DNA of 64,000 nucleotides from an uncultured Erysipelotrichaceae bacterium (GTDB taxonomy: Bacteria > Bacillota_I > Bacilli_A > RF39 > UBA660), in assembly GCA_902761685.1 (NCBI GenBank), contig CACWLI010000003.1:48222-112221 (forward strand). The letters are read 5' to 3'. Every line of letters begins with the position of its first letter. Position 1 is the stretch's first letter. The notes under the pieces were generated by a model that saw nothing but the letters and a program-made list of their open reading frames with translations, did no database searches and was not told the origin of the DNA. Made by a program: the position numbers and the translations under genes. Shown one piece after another: positions 27,844 through 37,287 of this stretch.

Positions 27844-29745
27844 ATGCAAGTTAGTTCTTACTTTACCAGCGTTGGCTTTACAATTAGTGCAATTATATTT
27901 ATGTTATTAACCATAATGGTTTATATAAAGAAAAAAAATAGTACTAATTTAAGTGGAAAAATATTTTTAGGTTTATTAATTTTAACATCTATTATTTTGG
28001 CTTTTGAAATGGTTGTTCCTTATACAATGTCAAGAATGAATGATCTAATAACACTAAATAATGTTCTTTGTAGAATATATGTATTATTAATGTATTTATG
28101 GGACTGTTTTATGTTGCTATATATTATGATAATATGTGGTGATAAAGATAATTTTAAAGAAAAATTACCAATAAAATTAATAATAACTGCAATATTAATA
28201 ATATCTTCGTTTATTTTATCATTTGCATTAGATATTGAATTTAATGGTGGTGTATTTGGTCTTCCTTATGTTGTAGGTGGTCCAGTTGTAATTGCACTAC
28301 ATATTCTATCATTTCTTGGATCATTAATAGTTTTACTTTTACTATCAATAAATATTAATAGAATTAGAAATATAAATTTAATACCATTATACATGGTTTT
28401 TATTGCATTTATCGCATCAACACTTGTTCAAATATTTTACAATTATGAAATCAATGAAACAGGACTAATTCATACTTTAGTTATCTTAACACTATTTTAT
28501 ACGGTAGAGAATCAGGATAACACATTATTGTATGAATACAGAAAATCTAAAAAGGAAGCAGAAAAAGCAAATAGAGCTAAAACAGAGTTTTTAATCAATA
28601 TGTCACATGAGATAAGAACTCCTATGAATACAATTTTAGGATTTAGTGAATCATTATTAAAAGAACCTCAATTAACTGAAGAAATAGTTAAGAGGGATTT
28701 AAAAAATATTAGTGCTGCCAGTTCTACACTATTAGATTTAATTAACAATATATTAGATATATCTAAAATCGAATCTGGTGAAGAAGTGCTAAACGAAGCA
28801 AATTATAGTTTAGAAAACTTAATTTTTGAGATTAATAGTTATATACCATCAAAGATAAATAAAGAAGAATTAAAATTTACAATAGATATTAATGAAGATC
28901 TACCAAAAGAGTATTTTGGTGATACTTATAAATTATTTAAGGTATTAACTTATATACTATTAAATGCAATAGAATATACAAATTATGGTGAAGTTAAACT
29001 AACAATTGATGGAACTTTAGTAGAAGATAATAATGTTAATTTCAATATTATTATTTCAAATACAGGACATGCAATGCTTGCTGAAAACTTTGAGAAGAAT
29101 TTTGAAGATTTCGTAAAATTAGAGAATGCATCACAAAATAATGTTGATAGTATAAAACTTGGATTAATAATTGCAAAACAATTAATTAATATTCTAGGAG
29201 GAACAATAGAATTTAAAAATGAAAAAGGAATGGGAACAAGATATATTGTCAATTTAAAGCAAAAAATTGTTAATCCAGAAAAAATTGGAAATATATTTGA
29301 AAGTAAAGAACAACAAATATCTAGTAGTAGAGACTTAGTAGATTGTACAGGTAAAAATGTTTTAATTGTAGATGATGGAGATGTCAATTTAAGAATTGCT
29401 AGTAAATATTTGGAGCAATATAATTTTACAATTAGTACTGCAACAAATGGTAAAGATTGTATTGAAATGGTAAAGAATAATCATTATGATATTGTATTTT
29501 TAGATCATATGATGCCTGATATGGATGGCGTAGCAACTATAAAAGCCTTAATTGCTACTGGTTATAAATTACCACCAATCATAGCATTAACAGCTAATTC
29601 TTATACAGGATTAGAAAATGAGTATATATCTCAAGGTTTCAGTGGTTACTTGCAAAAACCTATAAATTTTAGAGAATTAAATAAGATTATTAATTCAGTA
29701 TTTAGAGATAATGTGGAAAATTTTAATAAGGAAGAGGTGATATAA
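27844..29745 (+). CDS. Hybrid histidine kinase A: 7-TM sensor, intact His box, degenerate ATP site, receiver domain
   Basis: 633 aa. Seven hydrophobic segments in residues 5-225, then a short coil and a dimerisation domain with NMSHEIRTPMN (phosphoacceptor His255). The catalytic domain keeps its N-box (LLNAIEYT, about 370-377). G1 is NTGHAM instead of DTGxGI (Asp lost), and G2 is SIKLGL instead of GTGLGL. A receiver domain follows with acidic pair DD (about 510-511), phosphoacceptor Asp554, Thr and Lys all present. No output domain. Start at the ATG at 27844, 8 nt after GGAG. Kinase B begins 1 nt after the stop. The signal sensed is unknown. Confidence 0.9.
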   Translation: MQVSSYFTSVGFTISAIIFMLLTIMVYIKKKNSTNLSGKIFLGLLILTSIILAFEMVVPYTMSRMNDLITLNNVLCRIYVLLMYLWDCFMLLYIMIICGDKDNFKEKLPIKLIITAILIISSFILSFALDIEFNGGVFGLPYVVGGPVVIALHILSFLGSLIVLLLLSININRIRNINLIPLYMVFIAFIASTLVQIFYNYEINETGLIHTLVILTLFYTVENQDNTLLYEYRKSKKEAEKANRAKTEFLINMSHEIRTPMNTILGFSESLLKEPQLTEEIVKRDLKNISAASSTLLDLINNILDISKIESGEEVLNEANYSLENLIFEINSYIPSKINKEELKFTIDINEDLPKEYFGDTYKLFKVLTYILLNAIEYTNYGEVKLTIDGTLVEDNNVNFNIIISNTGHAMLAENFEKNFEDFVKLENASQNNVDSIKLGLIIAKQLINILGGTIEFKNEKGMGTRYIVNLKQKIVNPEKIGNIFESKEQQISSSRDLVDCTGKNVLIVDDGDVNLRIASKYLEQYNFTISTATNGKDCIEMVKNNHYDIVFLDHMMPDMDGVATIKALIATGYKLPPIIALTANSYTGLENEYISQGFSGYLQKPINFRELNKIINSVFRDNVENFNKEEVI

Positions 29746-29746
29746 T

Positions 29747-31600
29747 ATGACATTTAGTTTATTATTAACTTATTCCAGTATGGCATTCATGTTGTTGCTA
29801 ATAGCAATATATTTAAACAAACAAATTTTTAAAAATACAAGAACAAAACTATATAAATTATTAATTACAATGACTGCTGTATTCACGGCCAGTGAACTAA
29901 TACCTATTTATTCAATTGTTTATTTAAATAATTCAATTATAGAAAAAATATCATGGAGAATTCACTGGATTATTGGTATTGCATGGTTTACTATTTTCTT
30001 CTTTTATTGCTTATCAATGATAAAAAAACTAGAAGGAAAGTCTGCAATAAAAGCATTATTTAGTGATACTTTAGTAAAAATTGCATCTGGAATTATGATT
30101 CTATTTGCAATAGTGTATTTGTTTCTTCCATATTATGGTTTATCTGAAGATGGTGGCATAAATTATCTTCCTGGAAAAACTGCAATGATAATGGTAGGAC
30201 TAACATTTGTTTTATTTGGAATAATATGTTTTTTAACTCTAAAATATAAAGATAATACTACTAAGAATGAAAAACTAGCTATATTTGTAGCAATAGCAAT
30301 TTTAGCTGGAACAGTAATTTTACAATTGTTTATTAAACATGTTTCATTTATTCCACTTGGAATTAGCTTATTCATGTTTAGTTTATATTTCAACTTAGAA
30401 AACCCCGATATTACAATTATAGACGAAATAGCAAATGCACAGGGAGATATTGAAAAATCAAATCAAACAAAAACAGATTTCTTGTCAAATATGACTTATG
30501 AAATAAAAGTTCCAATGAATTTGATTTCAAGTTTATGTGATGAACTAGTAAATATGTCTACATTTGATGAAAAAATAGTAAGAGAAGATATAGAGCAAAT
30601 TCAAGTGTCAGGAAATAATTTATTAGATATAATAAACAACATATTGGATATTAGTAAAATAGAAAGTGGTAAAGATGCTCTACAAGAAAGAGAATATTCT
30701 ATTAATGATTTAATAACAAATGTTTTAAATATTGCAAAATCCAAATTAGGTGCAAAACCAGTAAAATTAGAAATGAATGTTGATCAAAATGTTTCTTCAG
30801 TTTTATATGGTGATTCTGCAAAGTTATATCAATCTTTATTAAATTTAATGGGTAATGCAGTTAAATATACAGAGGTAGGAAAAATTTCATTTAATTTAAC
30901 TAGTACAAAATCATCTGGTATGGAAAAATTACTATTTAAAATTTCAGATACAGGTACTGGAATTAAAGAAGAAGATCAAAATAAGTTATTCTCAAAATTT
31001 ACTCGTCTTGAAAATGCTGTTGAGAATGAAATAGAAGGTAGCGGATTGGGTCTTGTTATAACAAAACAATATATAGAATTAATGGGTGGAAAAGTTTGGT
31101 ACGATACTCAATATAGAGTTGGTTCAAATTTCTATATTGAAGTAACACAAAAAATTATTGATCCAACAACAATTGGTGCTTCAGCAGCAGCTACTAAACC
31201 TAATAATACAGGAGAAAAATTAGATTGTTCAAATTATACAGCATTAATTGTAGATGATAACAATTTAAATATTAAAGTTGCTAAAAGATTACTTGAAAGT
31301 TATAAATTTAAAATAGAAAGTGTTACTGCTGGAAAAGATTGTGTTTACAAAGTTAAAGAAGGAACACATTACGACATTATTTTTATGGATCATATGATGC
31401 CTGAAATGGATGGTATAGAAACATTACATGTATTAAAGAAGCTTGATGGATATCAATTGCCACCAATTGTTGCATTAACTGCAAATGCAATTGCTGGTAT
31501 GAAAGAAATGTATTTAAGTGAAGGATTTGATGATTATTTATCAAAACCTATAAATACAAATGAACTTGATAGAATTGTTAATAAATTCTTTAATAAATAA
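29747..31600 (+). CDS. Hybrid histidine kinase B: 7-TM sensor, His box lost (Tyr), intact ATP site, receiver domain
   Basis: 617 aa with the same layout as kinase A: seven membrane segments (about 5-215), ending in the related LENPDITIIDE turn. The H-box reads NMTYEIKVPMN, with Tyr251 (codon 30497-30499) in place of the phosphoacceptor His. The ATP-binding domain is complete: N-box GNAVKYT (369-375), G1 DTGTGI (401-406), G2 GSGLGL (431-436). The receiver keeps DD, Asp548, Thr and Lys. GAGGTGAT ribosome site within kinase A; the two genes are tightly coupled. It probably phosphorylates kinase A in trans (inference). Confidence 0.9.
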   Translation: MTFSLLLTYSSMAFMLLLIAIYLNKQIFKNTRTKLYKLLITMTAVFTASELIPIYSIVYLNNSIIEKISWRIHWIIGIAWFTIFFFYCLSMIKKLEGKSAIKALFSDTLVKIASGIMILFAIVYLFLPYYGLSEDGGINYLPGKTAMIMVGLTFVLFGIICFLTLKYKDNTTKNEKLAIFVAIAILAGTVILQLFIKHVSFIPLGISLFMFSLYFNLENPDITIIDEIANAQGDIEKSNQTKTDFLSNMTYEIKVPMNLISSLCDELVNMSTFDEKIVREDIEQIQVSGNNLLDIINNILDISKIESGKDALQEREYSINDLITNVLNIAKSKLGAKPVKLEMNVDQNVSSVLYGDSAKLYQSLLNLMGNAVKYTEVGKISFNLTSTKSSGMEKLLFKISDTGTGIKEEDQNKLFSKFTRLENAVENEIEGSGLGLVITKQYIELMGGKVWYDTQYRVGSNFYIEVTQKIIDPTTIGASAAATKPNNTGEKLDCSNYTALIVDDNNLNIKVAKRLLESYKFKIESVTAGKDCVYKVKEGTHYDIIFMDHMMPEMDGIETLHVLKKLDGYQLPPIVALTANAIAGMKEMYLSEGFDDYLSKPINTNELDRIVNKFFNK

Positions 31601-31631
31601 AAAATATATCTAAACAGATATATTTTTTTTT
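31601..31631 (+). terminator. Terminator after the kinase pair
   Basis: 9-bp stem AATATATCT / AGATATATT with AAAC loop and a T-run of about ten. Confidence 0.82.
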
Positions 31632-31660
31632 ATGTTTAATATACTTAATTAAGGAGATTT

Positions 31661-32401
31661 ATGATAAAAATTGGAGATTATGTAACAAGAAAAAAATATA
31701 ATAATGATATTTTATTTAAAGTTATTGATATACAAGAAAATATGTATTATTTGTGTGGAGTTGATCTTAGATTATATGCAGATTCAGATATTAATGATTT
31801 AGTCTTATCATCAATTCGTAAAAAAAAAATAACAATAGAATGTATAAGAAAAATCAATGTTAGTGATTATTATTATATTCCAGGAACAATTCTTCATTTA
31901 GATACAGATAAAGATTACCTAAATCAATGTGAAGAATACTATAAAAATCAAAAAATCAGATATTTTGGTATATTATTGGACATAAAAAAATTTAATAATA
32001 ATATTGAAAATCTTATTAAAAAATACAATCCAAATATTGTAGTTATTACAGGGCATGATGCATATTATAAAAAAAATAATACTTATAAAAATAGTAAGTA
32101 TTTTATAGAGACAGTTAAAACAATAAGAAAATTTAATAAAGATATTATTATTGTATGCGGTGCATGTCAAAGTGATTATATAAACTTAATAAAATCAGGT
32201 TCTACTTTTGCCTCAAGTCCAGCACATATAAATATTAGTGCACTTGATCCTGCTATTATTGCTTCGTACCTAGCTTTAACTGATAAAAATGATGTGATTG
32301 ATTTAGAAGATATTTTATCTAAAACAAAATATGGTAGTGATGGAATTGGAGGAATTAGAACAAAGGGGTGTATGATTAGTGTATATCCTAGAAAGGAATA
32401 A
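31661..32401 (+). CDS. yabG: YabG sporulation-specific protease
   Basis: 246 aa that follow B. subtilis YabG: IGDYVTRKKYNNDILFKV at the N-terminus, PGTILHLDTDKDYL, NIVVITGHDAYYKK, IIIVCGACQSDY, FASSPAHINISALDP and GIGGIRTKG. In Bacillus it is a coat-associated cysteine-type protease made under sigma-K that trims coat proteins before crosslinking. It is followed by veg 2 nt downstream, as in B. subtilis. About 45 aa are missing relative to Bacillus in a poorly conserved linker. Confidence 0.93.
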   Translation: MIKIGDYVTRKKYNNDILFKVIDIQENMYYLCGVDLRLYADSDINDLVLSSIRKKKITIECIRKINVSDYYYIPGTILHLDTDKDYLNQCEEYYKNQKIRYFGILLDIKKFNNNIENLIKKYNPNIVVITGHDAYYKKNNTYKNSKYFIETVKTIRKFNKDIIIVCGACQSDYINLIKSGSTFASSPAHINISALDPAIIASYLALTDKNDVIDLEDILSKTKYGSDGIGGIRTKGCMISVYPRKE

Positions 32402-32403
32402 AA

Positions 32404-32619
32404 ATGAATATAAAAAAAATAAGGGATAAAATATATAAAATGAAAAATAATAAGTTAAAAATAAGAATAAATTTAGGTAGAAATAAATACGAATATTTAG
32501 AAGGATACATTAATGATATTTATCCTAATTTATTTACCATTAATACTAATAAAGGATTAAAATCTTTTTCTTATTCTGATGTTATTATTAAAAATGTTAT
32601 AATATCTAAATTTTCTTAA
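32404..32619 (+). CDS. veg: Veg family protein
   Basis: 71 aa. Resembles Veg: short N-terminal helix, LKIRINLGRNKYEYLEGYINDIYPNLFTI (Veg: [22 protein letters not shown]) and SFSYSDVI. Directly after yabG, as in B. subtilis. Veg influences spore germination and biofilm genes in Bacillus. Its molecular role is unsettled. The ribosome site AAAGGA lies at the end of yabG. Confidence 0.85.
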   Translation: MNIKKIRDKIYKMKNNKLKIRINLGRNKYEYLEGYINDIYPNLFTINTNKGLKSFSYSDVIIKNVIISKFS

Positions 32620-32624
32620 AAATA

Positions 32625-32653
32625 TTGATATTGAAAATAAATTGTATTATAAT
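32625..32653 (+). promoter_or_regulatory. Promoter of spoVG
   Basis: -35 TTGATA (32625-32630), 17-bp spacer, -10 TATAAT (32648-32653). An AAGGAGG ribosome site follows. Confidence 0.78.
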
Positions 32654-32683
32654 TAAATTAGCTAATTTGTTAAGGAGGTACTT

Positions 32684-32968
32684 ATGGAAATTACATCAGT
32701 TAAAATTCGTAAGGTTGAAAGAGAAGGTTCTCGTATGAAAGGAATTGCTTCTGTAGTTGTAGATAATGCTATCGCTATTCATGATATTAGAATTATCGAA
32801 GGTGACAATGGTTTATTTATTGCTATGCCAAGTCGTAAGACACCAGTTGGTGAATATAGAGATATAGCTCATCCAATCAACCAAGAAGTAAGAACTATGT
32901 TTGAAAAAGAAATTTTAGATGCTTATGATAAAGCAGAAGATGTTCAAACTAGTGAAGATAACGAATAA
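32684..32968 (+). CDS. spoVG: SpoVG RNA/DNA-binding regulator
   Basis: 94 aa, nearly canonical: [42 protein letters not shown] and DIAHPINQE. SpoVG is a nucleic-acid-binding regulator of septation, capsule and virulence genes in Bacilli, not only sporulation. Monocistronic, between a strong promoter and a terminator. Its codon usage is richer in CGT/GGT than that of its neighbours, suggesting high expression. Confidence 0.97.
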   Translation: MEITSVKIRKVEREGSRMKGIASVVVDNAIAIHDIRIIEGDNGLFIAMPSRKTPVGEYRDIAHPINQEVRTMFEKEILDAYDKAEDVQTSEDNE

Positions 32969-32978
32969 TAAATATAAT

Positions 32979-32999
32979 AAGGCTTTTAAAGCCTTTTTT
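32979..32999 (+). terminator. Terminator after spoVG
   Basis: 7-bp stem AAGGCTT / AAGCCTT, loop TTA, T-run. Confidence 0.85.
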
Positions 33000-33046
33000 A
33001 ATTGTATAAAATTAAATAATAATTCATATAATTAATTGGAGGTTAT

Positions 33047-33337
33047 ATGGATAAAAATAAAGATATACTAGATGTAAGTAATCATATTGTTTCAATAAAC
33101 AATAGAAAAAATATTGTTTTATCAGGAATTAAAAAATTAAATAATTTCGATGAAAGCGAATTTTATGTAGAAAGTGTATTAGGTTCAATAATTATTAAGG
33201 GAGAAAACTTAGAACTAATTAAATTAGATACATTCCAAGGAAATCTTTCTATTAAAGGAAAAATAAATAACATACTTTATTTAGATGATAGCAAGAAAAT
33301 GAAAGCTGATAATCTAGTGGCAAGGTTATTTAAATAA
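33047..33337 (+). CDS. yabP: YabP/YqfC family sporulation protein (YabP)
   Basis: 96 aa matching YabP: RKNIVLSGIKKLNNFDESEFYVESVLGSIIIKGENLEL and LSIKGKI...LYLDD, ending ARLFK. In B. subtilis yabP and yabQ are sigma-E genes needed for cortex and coat. A TTGGAGG ribosome site precedes the ATG, and a CATATAATT motif 12 bp further up resembles a sigma-E -10 (CATAnnnT), although the -35 is not convincing. The stop overlaps the start of yabQ (TAATG). Confidence 0.9.
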   Translation: MDKNKDILDVSNHIVSINNRKNIVLSGIKKLNNFDESEFYVESVLGSIIIKGENLELIKLDTFQGNLSIKGKINNILYLDDSKKMKADNLVARLFK

Positions 33338-33621
33338 TGAATATTCTTACTCAAATAATATCATTCTTATATTCATTTTTATTTGGATTTTTCATTTGTT
33401 TTTTGTTTTTTAAAATAAAAAAATATTTATACAGATATAATAACATTGTTAGTTTTTTTAATACATTTTTATTTATAATTTTATGTTGTTTATTATATTT
33501 TAGAATATTATATTATATTAATTATGGAGTTTTAAATTTATATTTTTTATTATTAATTCTTGTTGGAATAATTAATTACTATATAAATTTACAAAAAAAA
33601 TGTCAAAATAAGAAACTTTAA
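33337..33621 (+). CDS. yabQ: YabQ-like spore cortex membrane protein
   Basis: 94 aa with three hydrophobic segments (about 4-26, 38-57, 64-85). The arrangement and position after yabP match YabQ, which in Bacillus localises to the outer forespore membrane and is needed for cortex formation. Sequence likeness is weak (short-side-chain membrane protein), so the call relies on synteny and topology. The C-terminal half of Bacillus YabQ is missing. Confidence 0.78.
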   Translation: MNILTQIISFLYSFLFGFFICFLFFKIKKYLYRYNNIVSFFNTFLFIILCCLLYFRILYYINYGVLNLYFLLLILVGIINYYINLQKKCQNKKL

Positions 33622-33683
33622 TTGTTTTTTAATTATTATGGAGATAAAATACTATTAAGATGATGGGGTAGAATGTGATAATT

Positions 33684-33974
33684 ATGAAGAAAGTAAGCAG
33701 AAAAACAAAATTTAGAGTGACATTTTTATCATTAGCACTTATAATAGCTAGTGTAGTTTTTGTGTCTTCTACTTTTTCATATGTTACACAGATTTTAAAA
33801 ACAAAAAATGAAATTGATAATTTAAAATTAACATATAATGAAAAATTAAGTGATGAAGAAAAATTAAAGGATGAAATAAATAGATTGCAAGATCCAGAAT
33901 ATATGGCTAAGTATGCAAGAGAAAAATATTTATATTCTAAAAAAGATGAAATCATTATTAAAATAGAAGACTAG
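33684..33974 (+). CDS. divIC: Cell division protein DivIC/FtsB
   Basis: 96 aa bitopic protein. Basic N-terminus, one membrane helix (about 16-35), extracellular leucine-zipper coil (KTKNEIDNLKLTYNEKLSDEEKLKDEINRL) and the conserved end DPEYMAKYAREKYLYSKKDE. Part of the divisome with FtsL and DivIB. I start at the ATG at 33684 because the GTG three codons upstream has no better ribosome site. It follows yabQ as in B. subtilis. Confidence 0.93.
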   Translation: MKKVSRKTKFRVTFLSLALIIASVVFVSSTFSYVTQILKTKNEIDNLKLTYNEKLSDEEKLKDEINRLQDPEYMAKYAREKYLYSKKDEIIIKIED

Positions 33975-33985
33975 AAAGGTCTAAA

Positions 33986-35311
33986 ATGGAAGAAGTATAT
34001 AATTTTATTAGAAATAAAATAGATTTGAACTCTGAGGATACAATTGTTGTTGGAGTATCTGGTGGTCCAGACTCTATGGCTTTGATATATATTTTAAATG
34101 AATTTAAAGAAAAAATAGGATTTAGTTTGATATGTGCTCATGTAAATCATTGTCAAAGGAAACAAAGTGATGAGGAAGAAGAATATGTAAAAAGTTATTG
34201 CAAAGATAATAACATTGTTTTTGAATGTATAAAAATTAAAAATTGGGGTGATGATAACTTCGAGAATGAAGCAAGAAGTGCTAGATATAATTTTTTTGAT
34301 GAGTTAATTGAAAAATATAATGCAAAATATTTAATGACAGCCCATCATGCTGATGATTTAATTGAAACAATATTGATGAGAATTGTTAGGGGTTCTACAC
34401 TAAAAGGTTATAGTGGTTTTAGTAGAATAGTAGAAAAAAATAATTATAAAATAATAAGGCCACTAATAACATTGACTAAAGATGAAATACTTGAATTTAA
34501 TAAGATAAATAATATTAAGTATTATATAGATTCTACAAATAATGAAGATATTCACACTAGAAATAGATATAGACATGTAGTATTACCATTTTTAAAAAAA
34601 GAGAATCCAAATGTACATAAGAAATTTTTAAAATTTAGTGAAACTTTAATTGAAAACAGTTTATATATAGATGAAGAAGCCAATAAAATATTTAATAGAG
34701 TATTTCAAAGTGGAATTTTATATATAGATAAATTTGTTGAATTAAGTCATGTAATTCAAGTTAAAATAATTTATAACATTTTGGAAAAAATATATGGAGA
34801 TGATTTATTAATAATAGGAGATGCACATGTGGATTTAATTTTTGATTTAATCTATTCAAATAAATCTAATAGTATTGTACATTTACCAAATAGTGTTATA
34901 ATAATAAAAGCTTATAACGAATTAAGCTTTAGTTTTGACGAGGACAAATATGATGAATATGAAATAGAAATATCATCCTTAGTTAATTTACCTAATGGTA
35001 AGATTATCGAAGTGGTTAATGATTGTAATGATACTTCAAATAATACAATTAGAATAAATAGTAAAGATGTAAAACTACCATTATATGTGAGAAATAGAAG
35101 AGATGGAGACAAAATGGAGGTAAAGGGACTTAATGGTAGAAAAAAAATAAGTGATATTTTTATTGACATGAAAATTAAAACATCAGAAAGAGATAGTTGG
35201 CCAGTAGTATTAGATTCTGAGGATAATATTGTTTGGTTACCAGGATTAAAAAAATCTAAACTTGATAGAAAAATAGATGAAGAGTGTGATATAATATTAA
35301 GGTATTATTAG
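33986..35311 (+). CDS. tilS: tRNA(Ile)-lysidine synthase TilS
   Basis: Attaches lysine to C34 of tRNA-Ile(CAU). PP-loop [12 protein letters not shown] (about 22-33), the ATP-pyrophosphatase [14 protein letters not shown] motif, the N-terminal domain and a C-terminal substrate-binding tail with [22 protein letters not shown]. 441 aa. In B. subtilis it stands with hprT and ftsH. Here hprT is absent and ftsH follows after 13 nt. It is essential for decoding AUA codons, which are very frequent in this genome. Confidence 0.96.
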   Translation: MEEVYNFIRNKIDLNSEDTIVVGVSGGPDSMALIYILNEFKEKIGFSLICAHVNHCQRKQSDEEEEYVKSYCKDNNIVFECIKIKNWGDDNFENEARSARYNFFDELIEKYNAKYLMTAHHADDLIETILMRIVRGSTLKGYSGFSRIVEKNNYKIIRPLITLTKDEILEFNKINNIKYYIDSTNNEDIHTRNRYRHVVLPFLKKENPNVHKKFLKFSETLIENSLYIDEEANKIFNRVFQSGILYIDKFVELSHVIQVKIIYNILEKIYGDDLLIIGDAHVDLIFDLIYSNKSNSIVHLPNSVIIIKAYNELSFSFDEDKYDEYEIEISSLVNLPNGKIIEVVNDCNDTSNNTIRINSKDVKLPLYVRNRRDGDKMEVKGLNGRKKISDIFIDMKIKTSERDSWPVVLDSEDNIVWLPGLKKSKLDRKIDEECDIILRYY

Positions 35312-35324
35312 AAAGGACGGAATT

Positions 35325-37247
35325 ATGAATATCAAAAGAACAAAAAGAAGTATGAATTTTTTACCATATGTTTTATTAGTTATAGTTGTTAGTTTTTCTT
35401 TATTATTTTTAACAACACTTGGCAATAAGGTAAATGAATTAAATTATACTGAATTAACAACACAATTAAATAATGGGAAAGTTGAAGAGATAAGTGTTAC
35501 ACCAAAAAGTGCATCTGGTGTATACATTATTACTGGAAGGTTAAAAGAATATGAAAAGAATGAAACTTTTAGAGTTACAGTTCCATATACAGATACTGTT
35601 ATTTCTTCACTATATGATAGTGCTGAAAAACATAATTTAAAAGTTGAAACAAATACAAATCCAGAAAATAGTACTATTTTGAATGTATTAATAAATGTTG
35701 TTCCATTATTATTAATTGGAATATTATTCTATGTAATGTTAACTAAATTAGGAAATAATGGAAAAGGAACTTTTGATTTTGGTAAAAGTAAGGCAAAACT
35801 TGCTGAAGATGGTGGTAGTAAAACTTTTAAAGACGTTGCCGGTCTAAAAGAAGAAAAAGAAGAAGTTCAAGAATTAATAGATTTCTTAAAGAATCCTAAA
35901 AAATTTACAAAAATGGGTGCAAGAATTCCAAAAGGAGTATTATTAGTTGGTCCTCCAGGAACTGGAAAAACATTACTTGCTAAAGCAGTTGCAGGAGAAG
36001 CAAAAGTTCCATTTTATTACATAAGTGGTTCAGATTTTGTTGAATTATTTGTTGGAGTTGGAGCATCTCGTGTTAGAGATATGTTTAAACAAGCAAAACA
36101 AAGTGCACCTTGCTTAATATTTATTGATGAAATAGATGCTGTTGGTCGTGAAAGAGGAACCGGACTTGGTGGTGGACACGATGAAAGAGAACAAACATTA
36201 AATCAATTATTATCTGAAATGGATGGATTTGGTGAAAATGAAGGTATAATCATTATAGCCGCTACAAATAGACCTGATGTACTAGATCCAGCTTTATTGA
36301 GACCAGGAAGATTTGATAGACAAGTTACTGTTGGCAAACCGGATGTAAAAGAAAGAGAAGAAATTTTAAAAGTTCATGCTAAAAATAAAATATTAGCTTC
36401 TGATGTAAAATTAAAATTTATTGCAGAAAGAACTCCAGGATATAGTGGGGCTGATTTAGAAAATTTATTAAATGAAGCTGCGCTTCTTGCTGTTAGAAGA
36501 AATAAAGAATCAATTGGAATGGAAGAAATTGACGAAGCAAGTGATAGAGTATTAATGGGTCCTGCAAAAACAAGTAGAAAAGTAAGTGATTATGAAAAAA
36601 GAATTGTTGCTTATCATGAGGCAGGTCATGCAGTAAGTGGAATTGTTCTTCCAAATGGCGAAGAAGTACATAAAATTACTATTATTCCACGTGGTATGGC
36701 TGGTGGATATACACAAATGTTACCTAAAGAAGAAAGAACACTTGTATATACTAAAAAAGAGTTAGAAGAACAAATTATTACTTTGTTATCAGGTCGCGCA
36801 AGTGAAGAAACATATATGAATGAAATATCAACAGGTGCTAGTGATGATTTAAAAAGAGCTACAAAAATTGCAAGAAGTATGGTTACTGAATATGGAATGA
36901 GTTCACTTGGTCCTATGCAATTTGAACATAGAAGTGAAAGTGTATTCTTAGGAAGAGATTATAATCAAACGAAGAATTTCTCTGATCAAGTTGCATTATT
37001 AATAGATCAAGAAGTTAAAAAGATAATTGATGATTGCTATAAAGAAGCTAAAAAGATTGTTTCCAAAGAAAAGAAACTTATAGACGTATTAGCTGCTGCT
37101 TTAATTGAAAAAGAAACTATTACTAAAGAAGAAATTGAAGATTTAGTTGAAGCAAATAGTAATTACAAAGTAAAAAGTAAAGAAGAAAAAATAGAAGCTG
37201 AAAAAAAACCAAAAAAACAAAAAACAAATGAAAACAAAGAAGAATAG
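35325..37247 (+). CDS. ftsH: ATP-dependent zinc metalloprotease FtsH
   Basis: Membrane-bound AAA+ protease. Two N-terminal membrane helices (about 13-31 and 125-143) enclose an external domain. Walker A GPPGTGKT near residue 209, [17 protein letters not shown] pore loop, [11 protein letters not shown]alker B, second region of homology with RPGRFDRQ, and the zinc site HEAGH (431-435) with a downstream Asp. 640 aa, ending in a Lys/Glu-rich tail. Terminator right behind it. Confidence 0.98.
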   Translation: MNIKRTKRSMNFLPYVLLVIVVSFSLLFLTTLGNKVNELNYTELTTQLNNGKVEEISVTPKSASGVYIITGRLKEYEKNETFRVTVPYTDTVISSLYDSAEKHNLKVETNTNPENSTILNVLINVVPLLLIGILFYVMLTKLGNNGKGTFDFGKSKAKLAEDGGSKTFKDVAGLKEEKEEVQELIDFLKNPKKFTKMGARIPKGVLLVGPPGTGKTLLAKAVAGEAKVPFYYISGSDFVELFVGVGASRVRDMFKQAKQSAPCLIFIDEIDAVGRERGTGLGGGHDEREQTLNQLLSEMDGFGENEGIIIIAATNRPDVLDPALLRPGRFDRQVTVGKPDVKEREEILKVHAKNKILASDVKLKFIAERTPGYSGADLENLLNEAALLAVRRNKESIGMEEIDEASDRVLMGPAKTSRKVSDYEKRIVAYHEAGHAVSGIVLPNGEEVHKITIIPRGMAGGYTQMLPKEERTLVYTKKELEEQIITLLSGRASEETYMNEISTGASDDLKRATKIARSMVTEYGMSSLGPMQFEHRSESVFLGRDYNQTKNFSDQVALLIDQEVKKIIDDCYKEAKKIVSKEKKLIDVLAAALIEKETITKEEIEDLVEANSNYKVKSKEEKIEAEKKPKKQKTNENKEE

Positions 37248-37276
37248 AATTACTGGTTTTCAGTAATTCTTTTTTT
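37246..37276 (+). terminator. Terminator after ftsH
   Basis: Perfect 10-bp stem AGAATTACTG / CAGTAATTCT, loop GTTTT, T-run. It begins within the ftsH stop codon. Confidence 0.88.
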
Positions 37277-37287
37277 AGGAGGAAATT

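Noticed and set aside
28983..29387. 134-codon minus-strand frame inside kinase A
   Set aside because: Covers the ATPase and receiver codons of the forward gene. No start signals.
33015..33040. CATATAATT upstream of yabP as a sigma-E promoter
   Set aside because: The -10 resembles CATAnnnT, but no -35 at the proper distance is convincing and such strings are frequent in this DNA. Mentioned only as a hint under yabP.
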